Source of the DNA: Trichoplusia ni
Lineage: Eukaryota > Arthropoda > Insecta > Lepidoptera > Noctuidae
Direction: 5' to 3'
Length of the DNA stretch: 64,000 nt
Assembly: GCF_003590095.1 (NCBI RefSeq)
Contig: NC_039482.1
Location: forward strand, 17,439,657 to 17,503,656
The notes beneath the pieces were generated by a model. The model was not told where the DNA came from. It saw only the letters and a program-made list of their open reading frames with translations, and did not search any database. Below are positions 12,385 to 25,712 of this stretch, in pieces; positions within the stretch are counted from its first letter, which is position 1, and the number at the start of each line of letters is the position of its first letter. Both the position numbers and the translations under genes were made by a program.

Positions 12385-14812
12385 TATATGGAATAATTAA
12401 TATAATTCATTATTTTAAAACACATTATGTTATTAAATCAAATATACGTTATCACGTTAAATTGAACCTTCGATACAATTTAATGCAGTACGCTTTATTA
12501 CATTACCGATATATACCTACCTTCTCATAAAATTACTGTGAACGCATGATTATCACCTCCATTCAACGATAAATACGAATACTAGTAAATGACGTATGTT
12601 TGTAATTGTAATGTATGTGTGTTTGTCATTACGTCACGCTTCAAAATAAGGGGTATTTCGGTCATTCCGCGTCAGCTGTGATAGTTAGCGGCCAGATGGT
12701 GATACATCGGTTGTGTTTTGGAATTTCCGCCTATAAAATGACAAACTTTCTTTGTGAAATATAGTTAAAAAAATATACACTTCGCGTTCTTTGCCCGAAG
12801 GGGACATAAGTAACTATACATATTACGGAATCTCCACTATCCGTCCGTACGTCACCAGGGCCCGCTATTTAAAATGACCGATGAATGAATGAAAATTAGA
12901 TCAAATTGGCACTATTCGTATCATTTTTAGCATTTTCCGAACACAATAATTGGAAATTCAGTACGTGGCAGAAGACTCATGGTCAATACAATGAGTTTCC
13001 AATTATTATGTTAGAAAAATGCATACAGAATAGGAATAGTTTTAGAATTAAACGAATTGCCGTTCATTCGTCGGCCATTGCAAAATAGCAAAATCGGGGG
13101 CCAAGCTGTATGTAGTGAACCGTGACAGCTAGACAGCTTTTAGATTTAACAGATGATGTATTTCTGATGCCCATATAAGAACAAAAACGAAGATCGAGTA
13201 GGTGACAAATAAACTTAGCCTACAAATTTATTTGACACATATTTAACCTATTTTTAGAGAACCCGAAAGCCAGTGAAAACCAGTCAAGTGTGAATCGGTC
13301 ATACATGACTGGTCTTTCTGCTCAAACGGCAAAAGCAATCTCTTAACATTTGGTATGGTATAGTAGAATAGAATAGGATTAACGTTGGAAACTGGAAACA
13401 ATATTCCAGTATTATAGCAGGAAGGCAAAAGTTCAAATTCCAGCATTATACTTAGCCCAGGAGAAAGTTGATTATTAAAATTATAAGAGCTACATTCATA
13501 GCGCGGTCGTTATATAGCGGGGTAAGGTCGAATGGCGATTACTATAATCTTCTTTAAAGTTGATTTTCTAGACCATTTTGAAAATCGTCATTAGCGAAGA
13601 CAGTAGACAAAAAAGTACTCGCGAGAGTCTTTGAAACTTATAAAACACTACCAAAGATGGAACAATGGAAACCCAATGGGGGTACTTCAATTTACTAACT
13701 AAATACTATTGTGCTATCGAGTACTAAAAACGAAGGATACGTTACAAGGGATAGCTGTTGTTCAGTTAGAGTAGAGGACAAACCCAAAGATCAGTTTAAT
13801 TCGTTTGTGTTAATGTTTCTTTCTTTGATTTCCACGAAGTATATGATAGAATATAAAGTCCTCCTTTTATTTAGGTTCCCAAGGTAAGCTAAGCTTAATT
13901 TGGAGGTTGCTCTAATATCATATAGGCTGATCCAGAAATAGTTTCACCCCTAATAGTTTTTCTTGAATTTCGTCGACAGCATTTATTCTTATTTATCACT
14001 ACGTTGCTCCCACGGGACAGCGTTGACTACTACATTAGACTTTTCTGTTATTCTACTGTGAACCTATTGTCAAATTACTGTGAACGTGCAAATAAATATT
14101 TTTTCATCGAATTTTAAATAAATTAGAAGAAAAAGCTAAAAAACAATCACCTCATAAAATTTTCCTTATTCGTTTGATTAGATATGAGTATACAATGCAG
14201 AATAAACATGTGTGTAGCGTATGTAGAATGTAGTTTTCATAAATTATTTATTAGGTAATAGTAATTAGGGAACATAAGGGAAGTTCTTAAAGTCATACAA
14301 CATGACTTAGTTGTGAAAGCCTGACAGCATGATACACTGAATATAGCGGCATCTCTTTCCGTAACTGCAATCTTTTTGCTAATAATACTAAAGTTGGAGG
14401 AGACTGCAATCGTCACAATGATGACAATTAAGAAGTTTTTATACGAAGGAAAATAAGGTCAGCCATGACATGACTGTTCATTGATGACGTCACACCACGA
14501 TTATACAAACTACACGGACGATAACGACGTCAAGGATAGCTCATTGTATATCTGCACGTATTGTACATAATGTATTACTGTAATGGTCGTTCATATTAGG
14601 GATGGTTCATAGGTACAGATAGATTCACTGCGAATAAATCGCAAATACATTTAAAGTTATTCCGTTGCAGCTGGCGCTGACTGCCACTTTCCCATCAATG
14701 TTATAATACAAATTCAAATCAGTCTCAAATTCAGCATAGCTTGTATTATAAGTACTAGACAACTAGTAAATATAGATTTCTAAAGACATACATACGTATA
14801 CTAGACTATCAC
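12385..14812. other. intergenic DNA, no gene seen
   Basis: Open frames here reach only 60-67 codons, with no domain and no good splice pattern. A moderately GC-rich patch at 12,650-12,740 could be regulatory, but nothing specific supports it. Confidence 0.4.
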
Positions 14813-14932
14813 CTAGACATAGATCAAATGATAGTGCTCATCAAACAAACATTTGTCCTGGGTGGAAATCCAACCCACGACCTCCGGTTTAGCAGTCAAG
14901 GCCATAAACCACTAGAACAACACTGGCACACT
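14813..14932 (-). repeat. tRNA-derived SINE fragment, family I
   Basis: Read on the minus strand this has a decayed internal RNA polymerase III promoter (box A-like GTTCTAGTGGTTT, box B-like GTTGGATTTCC) followed by a body containing CAAATGTTTGTTTGATGAGCAC. The same body follows a better-preserved head at 26,829-26,947, which identifies the family. It lies about 180 bp upstream of the coding exon acceptor of the transporter gene. Confidence 0.6.
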
Positions 14933-15114
14933 GGCTTGATTAAAACAAGAAAAAATAACAATTAATAAAAAAATTGTGTGTATTTTTGATTTTAACAATG
15001 AAAGGGAATTTGCCTAGGAAAAAATGCTACCAAAACAAACATTGATCAATATTCTGTTTGCTTTCAAATGTATATTTTAATATGTAATAATTGTTGTCTT
15101 ATTCCATTCTTTTC

Positions 15115-15155
15115 AGGTCTTGTAGGTCTCAACGTTATGCAATAACTTAGAAACA
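15115..15155 (+). promoter_or_regulatory. splice acceptor and 5' UTR of the transporter gene
   Basis: A pyrimidine-rich tract (TTCCATTCTTTTCAG) ends at AG 15,115-15,116, 39 bases before the start codon at 15,156. There is no in-frame ATG between them. This shows the first exon is noncoding and lies further upstream, possibly at about 7.0-7.2 kb. Confidence 0.6.
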
Positions 15156-18100
15156 ATGGTTGAGAGTGAAGATAAGAATCCCCAAGATGAATCGAACAAT
15201 AAAACAAACGGAAACAACAACACAGATATTAACACAATTAACTCCATTAAATCAGAATCTAAAGAAATAGTTGCGCACTATACAAGGGACGAGTCTGAGT
15301 CACCCGTTGAAAGGGTGAAGTTCGAAGGACTTGATGACAATGATAGTATATGTTCAGATAGTGATAATGACAAACTGCCGCCGATCCCAGACGGAGGGTG
15401 GGGATGGGTCGTCGTGGCTTCAGCATTCATCGTGTCAGCGTGTGCCGATGGCTTAGCCTTCTCCTTCGGTCTACTACACGCAGAATTCACTACTTACTTC
15501 GAAACCACGCAATCGAAAACCTCTCTCATTGGCAGTCTGTTCATTGCTACTCCGCTATTAGCAGGACCAGTAATGAGTGCTTTAGTAGATAGGTATGGAT
15601 GCCGAATTATGACGATGATCGCTGGAGTCCTCTCCACGATCGGATTTTTGTTAGCTGCTGTAAGTAACTCAGTGGAAATGTTGTGTTTGACATTTGGTTT
15701 CATAAGTGGGTTAGCTATGGGCATCTTGTATGTCACAGCTGTAGTATCGGTCGCGTTTTGGTTTGACAGGAGAAGAAACTTAGCAGTTTCATTAGCGTCT
15801 TGTGGAATAGGATTCGGTACTCTTATTTATTCACCAATGACTCATTATTTCTTAGAAATATACGATTGGAGAAATACAATTATTTTATTAGCTGGTACCT
15901 TACTTAATATGTGTGTATGTGGAGCGTTAATGAAGAATCCTGAGTGGTTAGAAATTAAACAAAAGCGAGAGAGAAAGCTCTCAAAGGCGAGATCAAGGAA
16001 ATCGTCTAGCGCTGGATCAATTTCTTCGAGGTCAATTGGAGGAGAATCGGCGTATTTAGACTCTGATGAATTAAAAACACTCCTCCAGAGTGGAAAGAGT
16101 CCCGAATATATATTAGCAACATTAGCCACAAGTATAGCGGAAGCGGAAGAACTAGAAGCAACTACGCAAATGAATGCAGAACAATCATGTAAGCGAATGC
16201 ACTCAGCCATACATTTGCCAACGTTCATTCAACAGAATGAAAAGGTACGTCTAAATAGCTTCATGCTTTTATAGTCAACATTGTCTACATCAATTTAGTA
16301 ATCAATCAAAACTCTTTTGTTATAGGTCCCAACAGAAGTTTTAGAAAAGTTAATGACGAACAAACGACTGTACAACATAATACTCCAAAACTACTCAGAC
16401 GTGATAACACGTCGTCATTCAGAAACCAATCTGAATGTAGAAAATACAGAAAACGTGGGCGAACCCGCAAAGCTAGCAGTAGAAGTTAAAGCAAAGAAAC
16501 CTAAAGAAGGTGGCGATGAAGTGAAGAAGGCAGAAAAAGAAGTTAAGGATATCAAGACTGAGGAATCAAAGTCAAATACTAACATAAACTCGACCAAACC
16601 GAAGCTTGTTGCGAAGGATTCGAAAACACCACAGCCGCAGCCACAACAGCAGCCCAGTTGGTTCAAGCAGATCTCAACAGATCATCACTACTTGAAAGAT
16701 GTGCCATTATACAGAAACACTATGATGCACAGAGGTGCCATGATGTCCATCACGAGATATAAGCTGAAGTCCTCGTCTCTACCAGATATTTACAGGAATT
16801 CTACTTGGTCGCTTTACTCTGAATCTGATATTGAAATGGTAAGTTCATCATCGTATTATTAAGAAGTAGAAGTATTGGTTTATTTTAAAACCTCTGACAG
16901 AACTTGAATATGTGACTACTGATTTAACGAATGCGTCTCCTACACGTTTATGTTTGACCGCAGCTCTACTCATGCACGCTTCTCGCAAGATAACACTGAA
17001 CCAGGACTTGCCTGCCAAACGGCACAGCGAGAGGGTTTTTGCTTTCGATAGTTTATGAAAGGATGGCTTTCATAAACCACACATGTCATAGTTTAGTATT
17101 TGTCGTGTAGCGTTGTGCAAAAGTGACATATTACATATAGAAACATATCAACCAATTTACAAGCCCATAATGCGCCAGCAAAACTGTCGTCAAACATGCA
17201 TGAGACTACCAGCTCAAGACCCTAACACTCGTAACAAGTCTTAGAGCAACATTTCAAAAGCGTTCTCCGTCTTTAACATAGCTTTTCTATTACAGAGATG
17301 GTATCACCGCATGGGACAAGCACTGGCATCAATGTTCGATTTCAAAATGTACACGGAGTTCCATTTCCTGATGTTCAACCTTTCTTCCCTGATTCTGTCC
17401 GTCTGGTTCATCGTTCCATACTTCTTTCTCACATCTTATATGAACGAGTTGAAGATCGAAGGTGGGCCTTTGATGACAGCTATCATTGGAGTCGCCAGCA
17501 GTATTGGGATTGTAAGTAGATAGTTAGCTGTTTTTGTAGCTCAAGTAAATTTATCGATCACGTTTCTGTTAGACGTAATGTCATACATAGATTATTATTT
17601 GATTAAAAGGTAACTAATTAGTTAATCAATATTGGATAATCATTGCGAAAACAGAATTGAAATCTCCTGTGATCTCAATTCCCAGAACACGGTTTACTAG
17701 CAAGTGACGTCACCAGACCCAATTCTCATTTTTGATGCGTTATATCAATCCTCGTATTTTCATGAAATTGATAAAATCAAAAATACGTATCAAATATATT
17801 TTTTGAAATTTATTTGACAGCCTAATTACTTATTTTGAGACGTATAATAAGTAGTAAGTAAGTAGTCGTAGTCAATAACAAATGTACTGGAATTTTAGTG
17901 CAACAAAGTTTATTTAGTTGAGTGTGATAAATAAAAGTATATTAGAACATCACGCGACTTGTCATGTAATACAATGATGATGTGTGAGTCATGCGTGATG
18001 TATTATAACCAGGATGTGAGTCCGCTACACAACTGTAACCCCTTTTAATCGACTGCAAAATGGAGGATCCATTTGTATGTATGCTAGTAGGCTTTTGTCA

Positions 18101-19471
18101 GAGATTTTTTGTTTAATGCGGCGTAGCTGCCCTTTTAATTACTTAACACCTGCTATAAAAAAGAAAATACATTTTGTACAGTTATCTATAACTAGCTGTT
18201 GCTTGCGACTTCGTCCCCGTGGTTAGTTATGATTTATACCTGCCCTGCTTTCTTCACATTTTCCATTGTATCTTCGCTCCTATTGTGTGATGGTTAATAG
18301 CCTAAAGCCTTCCTCGATGAATGGTCTATTCAACACAAAATAAGAATTTTTAAATTTGGACGAGTAGTTCCTGAGATTAGCGCGTTCAAACAAACAAACA
18401 AACTCTTCAGCTTTATATATTAGTATATAGATATATAGATGTAAACGCTCTACAATTTGGTACATTTTGATTTAGTCATCATCATCACCCGCATGAGTAT
18501 TAAAAACATTATCTTGCTGCCATATGGGTGTTATTCCAAACTCTATTACAATTTCGTTTGATAAGTCTACGTGGAATAGCATACCGTAGTCATAAATGAA
18601 AGTCAAAATGTACGGGCATTTCTTTTCGGAATCAAAAAGAGCAATTTCAATAGCGTTAGCAGTCTGGGAAAGTTAATTAGTTTATTGGCCTTGTTCTGAT
18701 GATGTTGTAATCTCTAGGTGGCCTTAGGCTGGGCCGGAGACCAGCCATGGGTGAACGTCACAAAGACTTACGCCGTCTGCCTGATCATCTGCGGCCTATC
18801 CGTCGCTATGTACCCTCCCTTCATCACCAACTACTGGGCGCTGACCGTGATCTCAGCTGTCTTCGGACTGTCCTTCGCTAGCTCCTACTCCTATACGCCC
18901 ACGATTCTGATGGAGCTGATGCCGATCGATCACTTCACAGTGGCGTATGGATTGATCCTGTTGAGTCAGGGTATTGGACATCTTGTTGGACCGCCGATTG
19001 GAGGTAAGAAAATATAATTTCTTGTATCTATTATGAAATTATGAAGAATTATTAATTTCGTCTCTTAGTGAACTAGTGCAGGATTAAGTTCAATGCCACT
19101 GCATACTCTTGCGTTACCCATCGATCAGAAGAATGATCATCGTCAAATTCTGATCTAAGCTGTCAAAGCGATTTTTATGCTGTTTTGGGCATATGGTGTT
19201 ACCTGAAATAATATCAGTCAATAAATAACACTTGAAATCCATCAAAATTTCTTGTTACGTCACGATGTTTATTTTGTGATTCCCAGGAATGCTGTACGAT
19301 CTCACGGGGTCTTGGGACCTGACATTCTACATGGGAGGACTGTGGCTGGTTGTTTCAGGCCTTTTTGTGGGCGTTATCGCATACACGAAGGATATGCGTT
19401 TGTGTGGGTCGTCCCCTCTCATGAAGGAAGCAGAAGAAGCAAGGAATGAAAATGAAGCTGCAGACGTATAA
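15156..19471 (+). CDS. monocarboxylate transporter-like protein (SLC16 / MCT family), 762 residues
   Basis: A proton-linked monocarboxylate transporter-type permease of the plasma membrane; substrate cannot be told from sequence. Coding exons are 15156-16244, 16326-16838, 17296-17511, 18718-19003 and 19287-19471; all introns are GT..AG and phases join, giving one frame of 762 codons. The family signature DGGWGW is at residues 79-84, at the edge of the first membrane helix, after an acidic, Asn-rich N-tail. Residues about 80-260 form the first six-helix half and about 545-745 the second; between them is an unusually long hydrophilic loop of roughly 280 residues, rich in Lys/Glu and Ser, with a short PQPQPQQQP tract. 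The start is the first ATG after a splice acceptor at 15,115-15,116, so a 5' noncoding exon lies upstream. The fourth intron of the transcript (17,512-18,717) carries a Helitron. Family assignment is firm; orthology to one SLC16 member is not. Confidence 0.9.
18192..18439 (-). mobile_element. non-autonomous Helitron, copy 2 of 5 (intronic)
   Basis: Minus-strand copy of the 11,272 family: host A, then CTAGCTGTTGC on the plus strand, and the AT-rich TC start at the far end next to a host T. It sits in the intron before transporter exon 4, antisense to the gene. Noncoding. Confidence 0.65.
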
Positions 19472-19489
19472 GGAACTTATGAGATTATG

Positions 19490-19495
19490 AATAAA
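19490..19495 (+). terminator. polyadenylation signal of the transporter gene
   Basis: AATAAA begins 19 bases after the stop codon (19,469-19,471) and is followed by a T-rich stretch at 19,510-19,535, which is a plausible cleavage and polyadenylation context with a very short 3' UTR. Confidence 0.6.
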
Positions 19496-19539
19496 GATCA
19501 TTTTTAAATGTTAAATTTTATTTTATTTATTTTTTCTGC

Positions 19540-21990
19540 CGCTTTTGAGCGTCAGTCAGACTGTTTTATCTGTATCTAGATAGGAAGAGGATCTGACGTG
19601 TATGATAAATTGCTATGCATTCCCAGGCATAAATTCCCAGACTCATAAAGAGCCTGACACTCGCCACTTCCTCCCCTGAGGAGGTGGGTGTCCATGATGA
19701 ATCCCTGACCAAAGCGTATGACCAAAAAAGACAGTGGTTTTCGTTTGAGGGCTTCCTAACAATAATTTGGTTGTCCGTGAACTGGCTCTGACTTTGTCAC
19801 TAATCGAGAACAGCCGTGTGCCACGCAGACAGGGGATAAAGACTGATATTTTTTATTATTATTACAACCTTGTCATGTAACATTTAATCCCACAATGAGG
19901 TCTAATCAAGTGTTGTTTAGGCAATAATTAACGCAATTGGGCGATGTCCACACACCAATTTAGGCATTAATTACGGACAATCATATCTCTATTAAAAACA
20001 CTGATCCACACTGCGTCTGTTTATAGTTTAATCACCAATCTGCTTGAACTCAATGAAAACTAATTTACAGCCGTAACAATATTTAAAAAATATACACATG
20101 AGTCTGAAATTTTGTTTCTGATTCGTTAAGTAACTGCCTTCCTGTGAAATGTTGTGCCATGTGTGACGTTGACGTTGATGCATTTAGATAGATGTTAATT
20201 GCGTTATTAAAGGCCTTGACTATTATCATCACTGTAGCTCAGGAGAGCTAACTGTGAAAGACTACTATCTCCGCTTGTTATCTGAGGATTTAACACAGGT
20301 ACACATTTTTCTTCAGTTTAATCGTAGATACAGACCACTTTTATTCACCATTCATGTAGAATGTCTCTTTAAAGTCCGCTTTTTACTAGGATCTATCAGT
20401 TGAATGTTAGCTGGATCAAGTCTTGTACAAATATTAAATTTTCAATTTCCTCTGCAAGACAAAATAACGTTTATACCGAATGGCAACGATAAGATGAAAT
20501 TTATAAAAGCAGTAGAAAACTTTTAGCATAGGATTTACGATGCGAGCTATTTTCGTCCTTCCCAAACATACAAGGATAGGTCAACGACTTTATCAATGAA
20601 CGTGTCAACATCTACCTACCACTGGGTATCCTATACTACGGTCTACATTGTGAACCCCCGACCAGACGGCGCCAGGCTCGTGACGTCATCATTGGACTGA
20701 GTAAATCACATTCCAGGTTTATGGTAAAAACAAGATTTTTTCTGAGACACTCAATATTTTTTTGATCCAATAAACTAACTCAAGCAAGAATCAACTATTG
20801 TTTAGGCTCCTAGTTTCTCTATTAGCGTACTGCTAAATGGCAATTTGAGATGTTTAAACAGATTATTAAATTTAAAAAGAAGTTACGAAATTTTTTATTG
20901 AATAAAACTTACTATAATATAAGTGAATTCCTCGGCGAAAAATATTTTATTACTTAGTTTATAGTTTTTTTAGATTTAGACAATTATTACATTTTAGTTT
21001 GTAAGTATTTATTATTAAAATTTGCATGCCTTCATGGCAAAATATGGCTGAACCATTAAAATGTATCTGTTTCACCTGTATTGTATCCATATTTGCGAAT
21101 AAATTTAGCTTTATCTCTTATCTCTAAAAATAACGAAATAAAAAGGTATATTCGAAAAATAAGAACAGCTTAGAAATAAAATAACTGGTTTTCTGCTGCC
21201 CAACTGCCAAATGCAGCGTTTTAATGATTCATTGATTGCACTTTATTCCATTTAGGATAATTCTAAATGGTCGTCACATTCATGACCGTAATGCCAAGTG
21301 GAGTTTATAGACGTAAACCAAAACATACTTGTTAGGCAAGTATTCAATCTATATTTAGAAACTGACGAAAATGGAGGAATGGTAAACGTTGTCAGTAATT
21401 CTCCGCTTAACTTAAGGAATTGTCCTCTTCTAGTGGACATAAAAATAGAGCTTTATAAAGAAAATTAAATTATTAAATCACATAACAAAAGTGATGCCCG
21501 TAAGTTTTGTTAGTTCTATTTGTAGAATGATACAAATTTTAAAAAGCCAGGCCACCCTTGTTATTGCTTGGTTAACCGGAACATTCATTTCTGTTAAATT
21601 AAGATCCTATAGCGCACTTGAAATTCAGTACTGTAGAGGCCTTTTACAAGACTAAAATAGAACCGGAATGGTAAAATAAAGCTTAAATCCCAAAAATAAT
21701 ATTGAATGCAAAACAACCTCTTTATTACAGTAGCTAGCAAATATGCGTAAGACCATTTAATAAAAGTAATTTATTTATTGATAATACGTATTATCTTCAT
21801 AGCTATTATTCAGCATAATTATCGTACATTGAATTTACATAAATTTAGAAAAAAAATATTACCTACAAAATCTGCATATTCTGTATTTACCCTTATTTTA
21901 GATATGGCAACATTTCCCAAGCCTGTCAAAGTCGCGTTTGCCAAACAAAAAACCAATCTGCGCTTATTTTATTTCAAAATAAACTTTATT
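19540..21990. other. intergenic DNA with degenerate repeat words
   Basis: No gene is recognised. The stretch 19,550-19,740 shares words (GATAAATTGCTATGCATTCCC, CACTTCCTCCCCTGAG) with blocks near 6.65, 26.44 and 46.37 kb, so it is probably a decayed dispersed repeat. The rest is AT-rich with no interpretable signal. Confidence 0.4.
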
Positions 21991-22000
21991 CACAGTAAAA

Positions 22001-24584
22001 ATGGCTGAAAAGCCGACGGAGGAAGGCTACATATCGGTAGTTGACGAAGAGCCTGAAATTTTCGAGTTGCTCAAATGGGATTCGTCTCACACGCAAAAAC
22101 ATGTACAACCACCGGGGCCTATTGAGAAACCAAAGAGTCCGGAAAAAAGAGTATCCAGACCTTCGGAATGTGACCCTTTTGATTTGAACGATAGCTCCTT
22201 TATGGAGATCTATCGTTTGTCTAAAGATTTAGCGCGGGATTTGTGTGAGGAATTAAGGCCAGTTATGCCTGATTCTACAAAATCTATCGAATTCTCTGTT
22301 GAAAGCAAAGTGAGTGTGCTATACACTTTTTTGTCGTGAATGTGGCTTCATGTATGGTGTATTTGGTGGTGCAGTTTCGTTTTCAAAAGCTTTTTACTAT
22401 TTTTCTTAACGAATTCGAATAGAATAGAATTGAGCATTGTGGATAATATTCAAAACAATCTAAATAAACACAATCTTCTATTGTTTAGGTATTGGCAGCT
22501 TTATCATTTTATGCAACTGGGAAGTATCAGAAAACAATAGGAGGCAAGAGTGATCCAAGCATCACTCAGTACTTTGTGGGGACAGCGGTGTTACAAGTCA
22601 CTGAGGCTATGAACCACCCCAGTATTGTGAAGAAATACATACACTTCCCACATTTAAGGGAGGAAAGAGATATAATTAAGGCAAAGTGAGTGATAACATC
22701 ATTTATTTTTCTGATGTCCACTAAGATAAACAATCCACAGACCTTTGACATGACTGAATTTAACAAATGAAATACGGGCATGCTGGGACTTGGCAATACC
22801 ACTAGAACTACCTACTAATCTATTTGTTTTAAAATTTTGAGCCATCATGGAATGCCTGGCAGATGTATACATGAAATATTTTTTATTATCAAACTTCACA
22901 TTTGAGCATGTAACTGTAAGCATATTGTGAAAAGTACATGAAAAAGGATATGTTATTAAGAACCTATGGTACTGCTTTATAAACGCTTGCTTAAATAATA
23001 GTTCCTTTTCAGATTTTACATGAAGTATGGCATCCCTAATGTGCTTGGTTGCGTGGAATGCACACATGTTCCAATGGCGCGGCCAGAAGATGACCAGAAG
23101 AGCCATTTTAATAAGTCTTATCATTCAAAGAAGGTGCAAGTTGTAAGTATAGAAGATTAAATCTGTCTTTTAAATACAGATGTTTATGTATTTAAGTTTC
23201 AGTGGTCTTTCTGTTTTGTATGCTATAATTACCCTGAAACTCAAGTTATTTCTTATGTTGTTGTTTTAATGTTTGAACTGCTATTTTCAATGTTTCTAGT
23301 AATTTTTGGCAATACTAAGGCACCTTTACTTTAAGGCAATTGTTATATCTTTATGGGCTACTGTCATAAAATAAATACCTTACCTAATCAGTTTAATATT
23401 CCATACTAACCTTTCTCAAAGTTATGCCTCTTTTTTAACAGATATGTGACAGTAATCTGACCATCCTGAGTGTGGATGCTACAGCGGGCGGATCTTATAC
23501 CCATGACAATCTGCTATATAGACATGCGGTGAGAGTGGACCTGGACTGCTTACACGTTTCTGGGGAACCCTGCTGGCTTATAGGTAAGTTATGAGAGTAT
23601 AAACAAGGTCTAGTTTGTTTTGAGAATGCATTCAATGAGCGAATGCGTAGCGCAGACGCCGAAAAGCAACCCATACATCGCCTTATAAAAAATACAAAAA
23701 AACAACTTTCATAGCAAAACTCAAATTAACCTGGCTTATAATTGTTAAACAATTTTTTGTGCCTGTACTGAAATTTGAATGTGTTTGATAATACAGTTTT
23801 TTAATAATTTGAAATACATTAAGTTATAATTAGTCGGCTGTGCTAATGTAGATGTCGGATGACTCCGGTATTTCGGACTAAAGATGATATGTTTTTAAAA
23901 TTACGAGTGCCGTAAAAATTTTCAATGTTGACTTCAATATTTCCAGGCGGACCTCACTACACGCAAAAGTCATATATCATGACCCCTATCCCGAAAATAA
24001 CCAAGAAGTCTCCAGTATCCCCAGAAAAATATTACTCAAACATGCACAACCAAACATACAGTGCTGTCGTTGAGTGTATTAAACAGCTAAAAAGCAGATG
24101 GAAGTGTCTTCAAGCGAATTGCAACAAGCAGTTTGATCCAAAAACAGTATCCATGATGATTGTGGCTTGCTGTGTGTTACATAACATCTGTAATTTACGC
24201 GGCTTGCCTGTCATCCCCATGACACAGACTGAAGAACGTCTTGAAGCTATGAAACAGAAGGTAGCTAACGGGCCGATACCGCGCAAGCAGGTAGAAGATG
24301 CAAACGGTATACATGCAAGAGCGAGACTAGTAGAACGGCTATGGAACGAGCGCCGCGTCCTACCAGACTGTAGCGCTCCTAAAAAACGGATGGCGAAGAA
24401 GGATCGAATACTCGAGAACTATCCTCCGCCACCACAGCCGCAGCAGCAAACGCAACACCACCCGCAGCAGATGCACCAGACACACCACGAGGACTTGAGC
24501 AAGAGGCCCCGGATCATATCCATGACGACTCCCACTTACAGTATAGGGGTCCCCCCTGGCTGGGGGCACTACCCACAACATTAA
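22001..24584 (+). CDS. HARBI1-like protein, probably a domesticated Harbinger transposase, 471 residues
   Basis: Exons 22001-22309, 22489-22685, 23013-23142, 23442-23583 and 23947-24584 join in phase into 471 codons. Residues about 70-310 follow the order of a PIF/Harbinger DDE superfamily endonuclease: a helical FMEIYRLSKDLARDLCEEL segment, GCVECTH where transposases have G-V-I-D-G-T-H, the GSYTHDN loop, the G-x-x-x-Y segment, and an NMH..VVECIKQLKSRW helix. The first catalytic Asp is Glu184 and the second position (normally the D of GDxGY) is Gly261; only Glu302 of the triad is kept. Multiple introns, an open frame and no terminal repeats around it argue for a host gene rather than a live transposon. 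An acidic/proline N-tail (1-65) and a His/Gln/Pro-rich C-tail (about 415-455) flank the domain. Function is unknown; HARBI1 relatives work with a Myb-like partner, not seen here. It is convergent with the AP-3 gene. Confidence 0.85.
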
Positions 24585-24821
24585 ACCTAGGTTTTACGTA
24601 TTAAGGACAAGTAACAGTGAGATTATAAAGCAGCCAATTTTTGTTATTTGAATATGGTTAATAACCCTTTATGGTGCAGTGTTAAAAGTTCGAAGGACAA
24701 GGAACTTATTAGTAGTTTTTTTACTGTTAATTTAAAATATATCTTATACTTAGTTGAGTAGGATTAAACAGTATTTGTTTTTATATACTTTTTTATAGTG
24801 TTAAGCTAAATTATTATATCA

Positions 24822-24827
24822 AATAAA
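24822..24827 (+). terminator. candidate polyadenylation signal of the HARBI1-like gene
   Basis: AATAAA lies about 240 bases past the stop codon in an AT-rich tail. A second possible signal is at 24,937-24,942. Either would give a short 3' UTR ending before the convergent AP-3 gene's last exon at 25,713. Confidence 0.45.
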
Positions 24828-25712
24828 CTTGACTGGTTTATTAAAAGACGTACATTATGTATAATTTTAAAATAAGTTTTCTTAATCTTTGAACCGAATC
24901 TCAAGGTATCTAGGATAAGTATGTATATGACTAGAAATAAAAGAATATTGCTGTATACAATCGTCGTATTTATTTTAAACTCTGGTTAAAGACAGCCCAT
25001 AGAAGACAATTTCTTAATTTTGCTAATGTATTAATTTTAATTTTGCATCTCCTAATTTTGCTTTTATATTTGTTCTTAACAATATTTTGATTGTGTTAAA
25101 ACTTTGAAAGTCTATATTATACTTTATATAATTAACAAATTCGAATATTTTATGACTTATTTTTAATTTAATTTGACTTGTCATGATGCAGTTATTATGC
25201 GAAACTTCAAAAAAAAATTACTACAGTCAAAAGTTGCGTGCATTTTAGGCAAATAAACTGTTTTATAACAAATAATAACGGGTAATTCAATGAGTAATTG
25301 TTATATTCATTACTTACTAAATAAAGAGGTACGTTTATATTATGTAAGTAATTCGAGTACCTATATCGAAATAGCCCAATCTGATCAGCTTCCGTTACAT
25401 CTTGTCCTTTTGACCAATCATAAGCCTGAATAAAAGGTTTGACTTATTTGCCTTCAGTAATAATAAATGGAATACGATGAAGGTCACAATAATTGGAAAT
25501 TAATTAATGTGTTGGCATAATCTTCAGGAGAAACGAATAGTTTCAATTGTGATCAATTGGGGCCCAGATCATAATGTCGAATCTACCAATTCCGATTGTA
25601 ATCGGTCGAGTAAGTTTCAAACAACCAATTATGTGACATATGAACTCAAACGTAGCAGGACATTTTAGTTGATTGACCTTCCAGTGAGGGTATGAGCAAA
25701 GTCAAGGTCATC

